Positions 29,762 to 39,283 of a DNA stretch of 64,000 bases are shown here, piece after piece. The notes under the pieces are model-generated. The model was given only the letters and a program-made list of their open reading frames with translations, searched no databases and was not told the DNA's origin. The first letter of the stretch is position 1. The number at the start of each line of letters is the position of its first letter. This stretch comes from Cyclobacteriaceae bacterium. GTDB taxonomy: Bacteria > Bacteroidota > Bacteroidia > Cytophagales > Cyclobacteriaceae. Position numbers and translations under genes: made by a program. The DNA lies in the NCBI GenBank assembly GCA_016787645.1, contig JAEUUF010000022.1, forward strand, positions 124,001-188,000. The letters are read 5' to 3'.

Positions 29762-30694
29762 CTAGGAAGGCTGGAAAACCTCTGAGGCAAGAATCTTGCG
29801 AATGCCTTCCTCGAGGGAAATGAGATCGTGGTGGAGAATTTTCATCATCTTGGAGGCATCCGGTTTACGCCGCGTCATATCTCCTTCCTTGAGGGGTGGC
29901 AAAAACTCCACCTTCGACTTGGAACCCGTGAGCCGGATGATTAATTCAGCCAGTTCCAAAATGGTAACATCCTTTTCACTCCCGATGTTGATCACTTCAT
30001 TCACCATGAGACCCTGCTCCAGCATTCTGACGGTGCACTCAGTATTGTCCGTGATGTAACAGAATGTCCGCGTTTGAGAGCCATCACCATACACAGGGAT
30101 ATTCTGATTGGCCCTGGCCAGCCTGATAAACTTCGAGATAACAAAGTCCGTGCTTTGCTTGGGACCATAGGTATTAAAGAACCGGAAGATGGTAAAGTCC
30201 AGTCCATATTCCTTCTGATACGACCGGCAATAGGACTCTCCCACATTTTTTACCACCGCATAGGGAAGTCTTGAGTTCAGGGGTGTGCGTTCCTCGTGCT
30301 GCGGCAGTTCCACCGGTTCACCATACACTTCCGACGAGCTGGAAAAGAAAACACGCTTGACTCCGGTATTCTTACTCAGGCTAAGGATATTTCGAATACC
30401 CTCAATATCGCGAAGCACCATTACCGGATTTTCTATCGTCCGCTTCACTCCCACCACTGCCGCGTAATGAAACACATAGTCGAACGCGTGGCTGGTCATG
30501 ATGGCGGCGATCTCTTCGTAGCGATTGACATCCCCCGAAACAAAGGTGCACCGCGGATGATGCGGAACCTTGCCCATTTCTCCCGTCAGGAGATTATCCA
30601 CCAGCGTCACCTGGTAGCGATCATCGGCCAGCAGGCGATCCGCCAGTGAGCTACCGATAAATCCGGCACCGCCGGTGATGAGGATATGGACCAT
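29762..30694 (-). CDS. NAD-dependent nucleotide-sugar epimerase/dehydratase
   Basis: The 310-aa product is an extended short-chain dehydrogenase. The Rossmann motif GGAGFIG lies at residues 8-14, the SSSSEVYG segment near 117, and the catalytic Tyr/Lys pair (YAVVK) near 144-148. RFFNTYGPKQ and the substrate-side YGDGSQTRTFCYI follow. The pattern is shared by UDP-glucose 4-epimerases and UDP-glucuronate decarboxylases, so the exact reaction is not decided. It lies 43 bp after the GT4 gene and 6 bp before the PKD gene. It most likely supplies a sugar nucleotide for the glycan cluster. Confidence 0.9.
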   Translation of the reverse strand: MVHILITGGAGFIGSSLADRLLADDRYQVTLVDNLLTGEMGKVPHHPRCTFVSGDVNRYEEIAAIMTSHAFDYVFHYAAVVGVKRTIENPVMVLRDIEGIRNILSLSKNTGVKRVFFSSSSEVYGEPVELPQHEERTPLNSRLPYAVVKNVGESYCRSYQKEYGLDFTIFRFFNTYGPKQSTDFVISKFIRLARANQNIPVYGDGSQTRTFCYITDNTECTVRMLEQGLMVNEVINIGSEKDVTILELAELIIRLTGSKSKVEFLPPLKEGDMTRRKPDASKMMKILHHDLISLEEGIRKILASEVFQPS

Positions 30695-30737
30695 GTAGCA
30701 ACGTGTGAAGAGGTAAAATTAGGAAAGTCGGCCGACT

Positions 30738-31952
30738 TCATTGGCCATAGACCACATCATACACTTTTTCAGCTATTGAAAAGTTACGATGCTTGACCGC
30801 AAGGGCGCGTATTCTATTCCGCAACTCAGCCCGGGGCTCCGCCATCAGCACCTCCAGCTCGGTCAGCGCTGATCGGTAGGCTTCCGCATTCAGCTCACGG
30901 AGGACCACACCTGCATTCTCAGCACGAATGATCTCCGAATCTTCCGATATCCCATCGGGAATTACTACGGGAAGACCCATGGCCCAGTATTCACCGTCTT
31001 TGATGGGCGTGCAATATCGTTTGGTGGGTACCGGCTTCACCGGGGTAAGCGCAAAATCAGCCAAGGAGAGGTAGCGGGGAACCTCCCGGTGTGGAACAAA
31101 TCTCGTGATCACCACGTGCCTTGACAGGTTGGATCGTTTGCAAAATGAGGCTATCTCCTCTTCCTGGTGACTGGTAAGCACCAGGGTACGAAAGCGCTCA
31201 CCCCAGAATTCATGCGCTGCCTTAAGGAAATCAAAAACTTCCCGATCGAGGTAAATCCCTCCAAACTTACCCGCATAGATGGCGACGATCTTCCCTTCCA
31301 GGCCCAGTTCCATCATCAGTCGGTGGTCTTGTTCATTCCAGAAATGGAATAAGTTCAGATCTACGCAAGCCGGTTTAACCAGCAGGTTATTAAGTTCAAC
31401 GCCATACGTCAAACGCGCATAGTCAAGCATTCCGGCATGAGCAGCGATCAGGTGGGTAGCTCGTTTGGTCTGCCGCTTCTCCAATGCGAAGAGCAGTTGA
31501 AATGCGAGGCTGTTCTTCTTCCAGGTTCCATTCTCAACCATTGCCTCAGCATGTGGTTCGTAGCTGTCAATCACCAGCCGAACCCCGGTGAGCACGGAAA
31601 GCACGTAACCGGCACTACCGGCTGGCGTCGCCCATCCATGGATACAATGAATGCGATATCTTCTGATGTTGATCAGAAGTCCAAGCACGAGAACACCCCA
31701 ATGCATAATTGCTTTGAAACCGAAAGGATAATACCGCTTTGGCCACCAGGTGATACCTTCCTGTTGAAGGGCTTCCGCTGCTGGGTTTTGTGCAACTGCG
31801 CTCTTTGACTTTTCCATTGTGAGCAAATACAGCCTGCTGCCGGGGGGCAAGCGCTTCTGGATGATTCTTAGATAGGGAAGCGTGTAGGTTTGTATGAGCG
31901 CATCCGCCAGGCTCCAGTAAGTAAGCACCAAAACATTTACCGGCTTTCTCAT
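30738..31952 (-). CDS. Glycosyltransferase family 4-like protein
   Basis: The 404-aa product has the two-domain GT-B layout. The N-terminal half is hydrophobic, with a predicted membrane-associated stretch near 65-80 (MHWGVLVLGLLINIRR). The C-terminal half has KIVAIYAGKFGG near residue 228 and the nucleotide-sugar region GLPVVIPDGISEDSEIIRAENAG near 335. It would transfer a sugar to a lipid-linked acceptor at the cytoplasmic face. Its start overlaps the upstream GT2 stop by 4 bp. The sugar specificity is unknown. Confidence 0.85.
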   Translation of the reverse strand: MRKPVNVLVLTYWSLADALIQTYTLPYLRIIQKRLPPGSRLYLLTMEKSKSAVAQNPAAEALQQEGITWWPKRYYPFGFKAIMHWGVLVLGLLINIRRYRIHCIHGWATPAGSAGYVLSVLTGVRLVIDSYEPHAEAMVENGTWKKNSLAFQLLFALEKRQTKRATHLIAAHAGMLDYARLTYGVELNNLLVKPACVDLNLFHFWNEQDHRLMMELGLEGKIVAIYAGKFGGIYLDREVFDFLKAAHEFWGERFRTLVLTSHQEEEIASFCKRSNLSRHVVITRFVPHREVPRYLSLADFALTPVKPVPTKRYCTPIKDGEYWAMGLPVVIPDGISEDSEIIRAENAGVVLRELNAEAYRSALTELEVLMAEPRAELRNRIRALAVKHRNFSIAEKVYDVVYGQ

Positions 31953-32836
31953 TTGATTCCAAGCATCATCAGAATGATCACCGCGCTCCGGCGTGTAAAC
32001 AATATTCCTGGTTGGAGTTTCAGCGCCATGCTGAAATGATACCCAACCGAAGCCCTGGACGCATTCGCGAGCTTTAGATGCAAAGCGGCGTAAGTGTGAG
32101 CACTGGCCGCCGTCCAGCGCAATTTTTCTCCATATTGTTTTTGATTCACCGGGTCCTGTGTCACCGCTGAAATGAAGTGATCGACTTTTGTCTCAATCGC
32201 TGCAGGGTTCCCAGAAACCACACTTCGCTCCTCGTGATGAATGATGGTGGAGGTTATTCCCGCGACAGAATAAATCGTGTAACGTGCACCGAGTCGGATC
32301 CACAACTCCCAGTCCTCAAGGGAAGACAGCGCCCGATCTTCGCTGAATGGATTTTGGAGCAAAACGCTCTTCTGCACGAATACTCCGTTGCAGCTAAGCA
32401 CATTCCCGGATAGGATATTCCGGTTAATATTCACCAGGTTTGAAGACTCCCGAAGAACGTTGCCCTTCGTATCCTTCATATCAAATCCCAAATGGCAAAA
32501 TTCTACCGTTTGATGTTGGAGAAAATCATAGGCTGTCTGAAGGTGATGGGGGTAAACGGTGTCATCCGAGTCGAGAAAGGTAACATACGTGCCACGGGCT
32601 TCGCGCACGCCAAAATTCCGTGCTGCCCCGCGTTCGCCATTGAGCTTTCTGAAATAACGTAAGCGGGTATCCTGCACCGACTGCACCACGGATTCCGTAC
32701 TGTCCGTACTCCCATCATCCACGACAATTACTTCAAAGTTCCGATACGACTGTCGGAGGACCGATTGAACAGCCTCACGAATAAAGCTTGCGCGGTTGTA
32801 GGTAGGAATGACAACCGAGAAATAGGGGTCAGGCAT
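31949..32836 (-). CDS. Glycosyltransferase family 2
   Basis: The 295-aa product has a GT-A fold. FSVVIPTYNRASFIREAVQS starts at residue 6, VIVVDDGSTDST lies near 36, and the DxD-type motif LDSDDTVYPHHL near 92 binds the metal and the sugar nucleotide. The C-terminus has a hydrophobic stretch near the end (AVIILMMLGIK), perhaps a membrane contact. The gene overlaps its neighbours on both sides (8 bp and 4 bp), so the group is co-translated. The donor and acceptor are unknown. Confidence 0.92.
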   Translation of the reverse strand: MPDPYFSVVIPTYNRASFIREAVQSVLRQSYRNFEVIVVDDGSTDSTESVVQSVQDTRLRYFRKLNGERGAARNFGVREARGTYVTFLDSDDTVYPHHLQTAYDFLQHQTVEFCHLGFDMKDTKGNVLRESSNLVNINRNILSGNVLSCNGVFVQKSVLLQNPFSEDRALSSLEDWELWIRLGARYTIYSVAGITSTIIHHEERSVVSGNPAAIETKVDHFISAVTQDPVNQKQYGEKLRWTAASAHTYAALHLKLANASRASVGYHFSMALKLQPGILFTRRSAVIILMMLGIK

Positions 32837-33938
32837 CGTACAGTCGCTTCAGTGCGGAAATCATGGGTTCCATCCCAAACTGTGAAACTACATCCTGCCG
32901 GGCATTTCTTACCAATTTCTTCCTCAATTCCTCATCTTTCCATAATTCAACCAGAGCTCTGGTAATTGCCTCTGCATCGCGAAAAGGCACCACCAAAGCA
33001 TTCACGTGGTCGTTGACCAACTCCTCGGCGATTCCTGAACGGGTCACCACCATGGGCACTCCGGATGCCATGGCTTCGATATACACCTGGCCAAACGCTT
33101 CACACCATAGATCAACGGGTGCATGGACTACGATATCGAAAGATCGGTACAAAGCGGGAGCATCTTCCTCGAATGTAATCCAGGTTACATTCTTAACACC
33201 CAATTCCGCGATAAGGCTTCGTATGGTCGTTTCTGCTGGTCCGCTGGCATTACACAGGATGAGTTGGGACTCAGGATAAAGTAGCTGGAATCCAGCAAAT
33301 GCTTTCACGATGGTGTCTACACCCTTCCACTCAATCAGCCGGGCTACGACCCCGACGATCGGTGAATTGGGTTGAATCGACCAACGTGATCGCAGTGCCA
33401 GGAGTCGATCATGCGAAACCTCGGAGAACCGCTCAAGTTCAAACCCGTGAGGGATTCTGAAAATTTTTGCGGGTATCACATGCTCCAATTCTATCAAGGC
33501 ATGATCGGTGGCTTGACTTACCGAAATAATGTGGGTGGCAAGCCGGTTACTCATTCGATCATACCGTACCCCCTTTGGGTGATACGCATGGTGAAAGGTG
33601 CTGGTGTGTCGCGTGTAGATTCGCTTGCGAATTCCGGCAAGCCACGCCGCACTGAGTCCCACCAGTTGCGCATCCAACAAATGTGCGTGAACCACCTCGG
33701 GTCGCGTACGAAGGAAGAACAAGAATGTGCGCAAGAACGCCATCGGGAAGTCCGCTTTCGATCGGTACGCGATCCTCATGACGGAAATGCCTTTGGTGGT
33801 CAGGAAAGATTCAAAAGCGGAGGACGAGGGATTTAGAAGTATAACCGTAAGCCGGTATTCCCTGGCCAGTCGAGACACGACCCACTCAAAGGCGAGTGAT
33901 TTTTCCACATGGGATATGACATATACAAGGTGTTTCAT
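32829..33938 (-). CDS. Glycosyltransferase family 4
   Basis: The 369-aa product is a GT-B enzyme. It has PIVGVVARLIEWKGVDTIVKAF near 185 and the donor-binding segment EAFGQVYIEAMASGVPMVVT, followed by RSGIAEE, near 280. The start chosen is the ATG at 33938, just after the FkbM stop at 33944. A start 36 bp further upstream would run into that gene. The gene overlaps the downstream GT2 by 8 bp. It probably adds a hexose to the growing glycan; the sugar is unknown. Confidence 0.92.
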   Translation of the reverse strand: MKHLVYVISHVEKSLAFEWVVSRLAREYRLTVILLNPSSSAFESFLTTKGISVMRIAYRSKADFPMAFLRTFLFFLRTRPEVVHAHLLDAQLVGLSAAWLAGIRKRIYTRHTSTFHHAYHPKGVRYDRMSNRLATHIISVSQATDHALIELEHVIPAKIFRIPHGFELERFSEVSHDRLLALRSRWSIQPNSPIVGVVARLIEWKGVDTIVKAFAGFQLLYPESQLILCNASGPAETTIRSLIAELGVKNVTWITFEEDAPALYRSFDIVVHAPVDLWCEAFGQVYIEAMASGVPMVVTRSGIAEELVNDHVNALVVPFRDAEAITRALVELWKDEELRKKLVRNARQDVVSQFGMEPMISALKRLYDA

Positions 33939-33943
33939 CCCAA

Positions 33944-34801
33944 TCACTGGCTGGCCATGATATCCATATGACAATGGGTGAATGAAGTTCCGGTACTGAC
34001 CGATGTTCCGGTAGCCGCGTCTTTTATCGTTTGATACCCGCGCTTCTCCAGGAACCGCACCAATTCCGTGGCCGAATCCCCCTGATCCCGCAAATTATCA
34101 TCATCCAGCTCAATGAAGAGTACAGGTTTGTATTGCCTCAAGGTATGTTCCGCACCGCGCAGGACATGGAGTTCGAAGCCTTCGACGTCGATCTTGATGA
34201 GGCTGACAGGTCCAGGTTGTTGCTTCGTGACATAGGAATCCAGCGTGATCACCTGGACACGCTGACCTTGGGAAAGGTGGCGATGGATTCGCGATCCGCC
34301 CCGATTGGAAGGAACCTCCGTCTGAAGCACCAGTTGTTCATCACGGTCACCAAGGCCGATTGGATTGATTCGGAGATTGACGAAGTTGTTCAAGGCCACG
34401 TTCCGGTTCAATTTTCTGAACGTAGCCGTATCGGGTTCAAAAGAATGAACAAATCCGGAGGGTCCAACCAATTGCGCGAGGTTCATCGACACTTCACCAA
34501 TATTCGCACCGACATCGATCACGATTGATCCCGGCTTAACCAATTGATAAAGCGTTCTGCGGGGTTCAACCTGGATTCCCCAAAAGACCAACCATTCCAT
34601 ATAGTCACTCAGGTCCAATTCGTAATGTATCCCATTTCGTTTCACCTTCCGGGTGGTTGGCTTTGGATACCGCGTATTAAGTGGAGGAAAGCGGGCGAAG
34701 AAATGATTCAAGGGCTTTTGCTGTGTAAGCCTTGCAAGCAGCTTTTCCGGCAAGGGCAGCTTAAAAAATTCCTTTGGCAGATCAATGAGTCGTCTTTTCA
34801 T
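33944..34801 (-). CDS. FkbM-family methyltransferase (1 of 3)
   Basis: The 285-aa product has the FkbM SAM-binding fold. SIVIDVGANIGEVSMNLAQL lies near residue 90, followed by SFEPDTATFRKLNRNV, and the acceptor-side VSLIKIDVEGFELHVLRG near 200. FkbM proteins O-methylate sugars or polyketides. It is the first of two tandem FkbM genes and overlaps the upstream copy by 20 bp. It shares only the fold core with the other two copies, so they are paralogues with probably distinct targets. Methylation of the cluster's glycan is the likely role. Confidence 0.93.
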   Translation of the reverse strand: MKRRLIDLPKEFFKLPLPEKLLARLTQQKPLNHFFARFPPLNTRYPKPTTRKVKRNGIHYELDLSDYMEWLVFWGIQVEPRRTLYQLVKPGSIVIDVGANIGEVSMNLAQLVGPSGFVHSFEPDTATFRKLNRNVALNNFVNLRINPIGLGDRDEQLVLQTEVPSNRGGSRIHRHLSQGQRVQVITLDSYVTKQQPGPVSLIKIDVEGFELHVLRGAEHTLRQYKPVLFIELDDDNLRDQGDSATELVRFLEKRGYQTIKDAATGTSVSTGTSFTHCHMDIMASQ

Positions 34802-35672
34802 TCCAAAGGGCGATTACATCCTGAGGGTCTCCTGGGTAAAGCAAATAGTTCTGATGCTGGTGGGGTGCAATTACCGTGGTCAATTGCGGGCCGTTCAACT
34901 CGTTTACCGAGAAATATACGTATTTCAAATCCCGAAAGAGAACCATCAACCGGTCGGCCACTTCCGAAGTCAGGACTTCGACCAGGATGGCCGGGCGACT
35001 TTTACGGATCATCTCAAGAGCTCCTTCCAACACTTCTGGCTCGTGTGTTTCCACGTCGATTTTCATCAAATTCACCGCTCCCAGATTACGAGCACGGACA
35101 TAATGATCCAGGGTCGTCACCTGGATTGTTGTTGGGATCACCGGTCGGCCTTCCGCATTAAGGTTTTTGTTTATTGTCACACTATAAACATGATCTTCAG
35201 GCACATCATAAATGGTGGCACTGCCCGTACGGTTGGATACTCCAAGTTGCTCTGCCACAACATTAAATTGATTGACCTCAATATTTCGTTTCAATTTCCG
35301 GTAGACACGTTCAACGGGCTCAAAGGAATAAACCTCGGCAGGTGGATTTACGGCTTTCGCGACAAGAGAGAATATTCCGGTATTTGCGCCGATATCAAAG
35401 ATGATCCCTGACTTCGCCGACAACGCCATCCAAAGCCGCATGGAGGCGCGCTCCCAACCCTCCAGCCCTTTCCAGAATACCTGGTTTTCCAATTGATAGC
35501 CATAATGATACATGACAAAGGAACGCTGGTTGGTATGGACCTTGAACCATCCGTTGAAATAAAGATGCCTGTAAAGGTATTCCGGGGGGGAGAAATACCG
35601 GACCAGGGTAAAGACCTTCTTCTTCATCGGGATGGCCTGTAGCACCCGCCTGGCCAGTTTTTTAAAAGTCAT
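34782..35672 (-). CDS. FkbM-family methyltransferase (2 of 3)
   Basis: The 296-aa product has IIFDIGANTGIFSLVAKAV near residue 90, the motif YSFEPVERVYRKLKRNIEV and VNLMKIDVETHEPEVLEGAL near 195, the hallmarks of FkbM methyltransferases. A C7 run lies in the coding strand around codon 28 (35584-35590), a possible site of slippage. It overlaps the GT2 gene upstream by 4 bp and FkbM-1 downstream by 20 bp. The substrate is presumably a sugar of the cluster's glycan. Confidence 0.93.
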   Translation of the reverse strand: MTFKKLARRVLQAIPMKKKVFTLVRYFSPPEYLYRHLYFNGWFKVHTNQRSFVMYHYGYQLENQVFWKGLEGWERASMRLWMALSAKSGIIFDIGANTGIFSLVAKAVNPPAEVYSFEPVERVYRKLKRNIEVNQFNVVAEQLGVSNRTGSATIYDVPEDHVYSVTINKNLNAEGRPVIPTTIQVTTLDHYVRARNLGAVNLMKIDVETHEPEVLEGALEMIRKSRPAILVEVLTSEVADRLMVLFRDLKYVYFSVNELNGPQLTTVIAPHQHQNYLLYPGDPQDVIALWNEKTTH

Positions 35673-36583
35673 TGTCTTTTTGCGGAATAGCCCTCAAAGA
35701 AGTGGATGGCCAAAAGAGTGTTTGTCAGTCGAAAATATAACGCATCGAAAACCGAAAGATCCGGTATTGCCGAGTGGATCCATCCCAGGAGGGGTTTGAA
35801 TCCCGACAACACTTCCAGGAGGACCCGTTTAGCAAAAGGATAGTTCACTTTTAACTCACTATATCCTAATTCCCCGGCGATGGCAATGGTTTCTCCGTTC
35901 CGTTTCTTACGGGCAAAGAAGCTTATTGGATCCAACCGGTCCCTTTCATTGTGATAGATCACAAACCTTCGGTCAAGATAATAGCGAATCCCCTGCTTGC
36001 GGAGGCGGCTGACAAAGTCATAGTCTTCCGCACCCGCATGAGGAAATCGCTCATCATAACCGCCGACGAGTTCAAACGTGCGCTTTTGCATAGCAAAAAA
36101 ATAGCTGGCTCCGCCCGTCAACTCAAAGACATCCTCTTCCTGCCATTCACCGGCCAACCAGCCCCGGAGAGACGTGTAGCCATGTTGGATCAGGTATCGT
36201 CCGAAGTGGTTATTGGGCAGCGATTTGACCATATCGGGCGGATAGGTCCAATCAAACAAGTAAATACGGTCGGGTTCTTTGAGTGCATATTCGATGGCCG
36301 TTTTCAAATGAGTAGATTCAATCAGGAAATCATCATCCATAAAGATCAGGCACGCTGATTTCGCTTTCGCTGCGCCAGCATTCCGTGCCGAGGCAACCCC
36401 CCTGCCCGGGTTGTCGATAACCACAACCTTGGGGTAGCTATGAACATCCGGCTTTGTCCTACTTGAATCATTTACCACGATGATCTCCCCGTCAATTCCT
36501 TCGATTGCCGCAGCAACGGTTTTCAGTGTTTCGGCCAGAATTTCAAGCCTGTCCTTGGTAGGAATAATTACACTGGCACGCAT
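35669..36583 (-). CDS. Glycosyltransferase family 2
   Basis: The 304-aa product has RASVIIPTKDRLEILAETLK at the N-terminus, EIIVVNDSS near 34, the metal motif FMDDDFLIES near 81, and GGYDERFPHAGAEDYDFVSRL near 175. These are typical of GT2 rhamnosyl- or glycosyltransferases for polysaccharides. It shares one base with the upstream methyltransferase gene and overlaps FkbM-2 by 4 bp, so it is part of a tightly coupled operon. Confidence 0.92.
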   Translation of the reverse strand: MRASVIIPTKDRLEILAETLKTVAAAIEGIDGEIIVVNDSSRTKPDVHSYPKVVVIDNPGRGVASARNAGAAKAKSACLIFMDDDFLIESTHLKTAIEYALKEPDRIYLFDWTYPPDMVKSLPNNHFGRYLIQHGYTSLRGWLAGEWQEEDVFELTGGASYFFAMQKRTFELVGGYDERFPHAGAEDYDFVSRLRKQGIRYYLDRRFVIYHNERDRLDPISFFARKKRNGETIAIAGELGYSELKVNYPFAKRVLLEVLSGFKPLLGWIHSAIPDLSVFDALYFRLTNTLLAIHFFEGYSAKRQ

Positions 36584-37260
36584 TAGTCTGTCCTTTTGAA
36601 TACTATGGCATACCGACCAAACTGATCCAGTGTCATGGGCTTGAGATCGTAGAGCACACCCGATTGACGGGTAAGTTTTTCAAGCACCGCCATCAGGTAT
36701 TCCCGCTTGTGTACATCATCCAGGATAAGCAACCCGCCCGGTTTCAGCCTGGTCAGGAGTTCGCTGACATAGTTGATTCGCACTTCGACGAAGTTCAGGT
36801 CATGAAAAATGCAATCAAATTCAGATTCCGTGCTGGAGAGGAAAGCGTCAAGCATCATCATACCCTCTAGGGGTACGTTTTGCGCCGCCAGGAAGTTCCT
36901 TGTCTTTAGGAGCCACTGTGAATCGTCATCTACGCTGATCACCTTCACTCCGGGCGTCTCCTTCGCGTACAACCGAAACACAAATGAACTAAATCCTGAA
37001 CCCAGGTCAAGCAGGCGCTTGTATTTGTTGGCATGGCAAAGCCGATACAGTAAGGTGGATGCCTCAAGGGAGGCAGCCATGTCTGGCACGGACACCTCTC
37101 GGACATATTGCTCATAGGCGGGCCTTAGTTTCTCGCGGTCGGTGCTTATTAATTCTTTACCGTCTTCAAAACCGGCATGACTCTCCCTGAACTCATTGAA
37201 GTGATGAATCCTCAACCTCAGATATACGAATTTCAGTTTGGCAATTATACGGCCGATCAT
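36583..37260 (-). CDS. Class I SAM-dependent methyltransferase
   Basis: The 225-aa product has RLLDLGSGFSSFVFRLYAKE near residue 79, VISVDDDSQWLLKTRNFLAA near 105, and PGGLLILDDVHKREY near 175. This is the Rossmann core of a class I methyltransferase. It is not FkbM, as the spacing and the helix pattern differ. It overlaps the GT2 gene by one base and lies 31 bp after FkbM-3. The substrate is unknown, most likely a sugar. Confidence 0.85.
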   Translation of the reverse strand: MIGRIIAKLKFVYLRLRIHHFNEFRESHAGFEDGKELISTDREKLRPAYEQYVREVSVPDMAASLEASTLLYRLCHANKYKRLLDLGSGFSSFVFRLYAKETPGVKVISVDDDSQWLLKTRNFLAAQNVPLEGMMMLDAFLSSTESEFDCIFHDLNFVEVRINYVSELLTRLKPGGLLILDDVHKREYLMAVLEKLTRQSGVLYDLKPMTLDQFGRYAIVFKRTD

Positions 37261-37291
37261 GACGGTTTTTGATTCCCGGAATTCGGTTTTT

Positions 37292-38044
37292 TTAGTCTAC
37301 TTTTCCCACAAACAGGGCATCGCACCACAGCAGGTAATGAGGTTCCTCGGTTTTATAGAACGGATTATACAACCCAACCAATCTGAATCCCCGATTCGTC
37401 AACTCCTGGTAAACCTGGTCAAAGAATGCCTGATTTTTATAAAGCTCAATAAAAAGCACTTCGATATGAATCAATTTGGTCCGGGATGGGACAATTACGA
37501 GGCTTCCACCTTTCAACACTTCCATTTCAAAGCCTTGCGTATCTACTTTGAGCAGGTCGATGCTCTCAATTCCATTAACTGCGCAGAAATGATCAAGGGT
37601 TTGAATTTCTGCCTGGGTCTTGGTTACGGGTTCAGTCCAGTCACCCTCCGCAAATTGACTGATGTCGGGTGAAATGTCCAGGAAGGAGTTCCCGCCGGAT
37701 GATCTGTTGATGGTGAGGTCACGGGACTCGGTCTTTGCCCCAATCCCAAAATTGAAGACTTTCACACGCTCCTGGAAGCGATTAGTTCTACGTCGCAATT
37801 CAGACATCGTGGCTTGGTCTGGCTCAAAAGAATACATCTTTGCCCGTGGGAAGGCTTGCGCAAACTCGATCGTTGCATCCCCCCGGTTTGCTCCAATATC
37901 AAAGATCACATTCATCCTGTCAACAGGAACAAGGCGGGCAATATCGTCAACGATATTAAAACCAAACGTATCGTGACGAATAAGGTCAACTCCAAACCAC
38001 CTGCGCGCAATCCATCGCACACTTTTTTTTAGGCTTGCTACCAT
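37292..38044 (-). CDS. FkbM-family methyltransferase (3 of 3)
   Basis: The 250-aa product has VIFDIGANRGDATIEFAQ near residue 44, YSFEPDQATMSELRRR near 70 and IDLLKVDTQGFEMEVLKGG near 160. It is the first FkbM gene after the ABC transporter genes, 3 bp behind wzt. An A8 run in the coding strand around codon 6 (38023-38030) could allow slippage and switch the gene. It is clearly distinct from the two tandem FkbM genes. Confidence 0.93.
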   Translation of the reverse strand: MVASLKKSVRWIARRWFGVDLIRHDTFGFNIVDDIARLVPVDRMNVIFDIGANRGDATIEFAQAFPRAKMYSFEPDQATMSELRRRTNRFQERVKVFNFGIGAKTESRDLTINRSSGGNSFLDISPDISQFAEGDWTEPVTKTQAEIQTLDHFCAVNGIESIDLLKVDTQGFEMEVLKGGSLVIVPSRTKLIHIEVLFIELYKNQAFFDQVYQELTNRGFRLVGLYNPFYKTEEPHYLLWCDALFVGKVD

Positions 38045-38047
38045 TGA

Positions 38048-39277
38048 TCATTCATTATAGTCCATTTTCCACAACACATTCTTGTAGAACACCCGGTTGA
38101 AATCCTCCCGAAGTGGTTCACCTGCGCCTTCAAATGCCTTGTAGACTACCTGAAAGGAAAAACATTCCCGCTTAACGTCGAGATCTTTCGAAAGGCTTGC
38201 CAGATAGACGTCGACGGAATAGAACCCGGGCATGAGGTTCAGTTGGGGTATTTGCAGCGTAATGATTCCTGAGCCGGGGGATTTACTGCCAAACGAAACG
38301 CCATAGTTTCTATTATTGAAGAAAAGTAATGGTGCTCCCGCTGAATCACGAACGACAATACCGAGCATGAAACTTTCTGACGGCAAGCCTGAACGGAAAT
38401 GAGCGCGCACTTCCAGGTCATTTCCCATAAACAGCACCGCGGAAGGGGCACCGTCACTGAGAAACTCCAGCCTGGTTATTTGGGCTTCCTTGTGATTTGT
38501 GGTGAACTGTTGATCGGGGCCGTTTGACGATTTTGCCGCTGGGTCGCTCAGGTAAGAGCGGGTAATCGAATGGCTGGGTCCCATTTCAGCTACCTTTCCT
38601 TCTCGCAGCAGCACGGCTGACCTGCACAGGGATTCAACGGCAGCCATATTGTGACTCACAAACAGGATGGTCCGCCCGCTGCGGCTCACATCTTCCATCT
38701 TTCCTATGCACTTCTTCTGAAATTCAGCGTCGCCGACAGCGAGTACTTCATCAATGATAAGTATCTCCGGCTCAAGAAAGGCTGCTACCGCAAAGGCAAG
38801 CCGTAATTGCATGCCGCTGGAATAATGCTTCAACGGGGTATCGAGAAATCGTTCCGTGCCCGCAAAAGCAACAATCTCATCAAAGCGCCGGTCGATTTCT
38901 CGCTTCTTCATACCCAGGATCGATCCATTGAGATAAATATTCTCACGCCCTGTCAGTTCAGGATGAAAACCCGTGCCGACTTCCAACAAGCTGGCAATTC
39001 GACCTCGCCCGATGACCCGGCCTTGCGTGGGTGGTGTAATTTTGGAAAGTATCTTCAGCAAGGTCGATTTGCCCGCGCCGTTGCGACCAATGATTCCCAA
39101 CGAATCACCAGGCTGAACATTAAAGCTGACATCCCGTAGCGCCCAAAAGTCTTCTCCGTTGGTGCGGCTCTTTTTGAACAAGCCGCCCAATGATTCGCGC
39201 AGGCTAAGATAGGGCTGCGCCTCATGACGGATACGGAACTTCTTTCCTACGCCCTGCACTTCCAGCATCGGTTTCAT
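38048..39277 (-). CDS. wzt: ABC-2 polysaccharide exporter ATP-binding protein (Wzt-like)
   Basis: The 409-aa product has Walker A GIIGRNGAGKST near residue 61, the signature YSSGMQLRLAFAVAA near 151 and Walker B LIIDEVLAVGDAEFQKKC near 175, with the H-loop FVSHNM. The C-terminal 160 residues form an additional beta-rich domain like that of Wzt proteins. That domain recognises the modified non-reducing end of the finished O-polysaccharide. It pairs with the permease gene (6 bp upstream). The presence of methyltransferases right behind it is in line with a methyl cap as export signal, but that is inference. Confidence 0.94.
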   Translation of the reverse strand: MKPMLEVQGVGKKFRIRHEAQPYLSLRESLGGLFKKSRTNGEDFWALRDVSFNVQPGDSLGIIGRNGAGKSTLLKILSKITPPTQGRVIGRGRIASLLEVGTGFHPELTGRENIYLNGSILGMKKREIDRRFDEIVAFAGTERFLDTPLKHYSSGMQLRLAFAVAAFLEPEILIIDEVLAVGDAEFQKKCIGKMEDVSRSGRTILFVSHNMAAVESLCRSAVLLREGKVAEMGPSHSITRSYLSDPAAKSSNGPDQQFTTNHKEAQITRLEFLSDGAPSAVLFMGNDLEVRAHFRSGLPSESFMLGIVVRDSAGAPLLFFNNRNYGVSFGSKSPGSGIITLQIPQLNLMPGFYSVDVYLASLSKDLDVKRECFSFQVVYKAFEGAGEPLREDFNRVFYKNVLWKMDYNE

Positions 39278-39283
39278 CAGTGC

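Noticed and set aside
34031-34528. Plus-strand frames antisense to the FkbM and GT genes (also 34785-35411 and 35951-36358)
   Set aside because: They lie fully within genes with clear families and show no protein features of their own.
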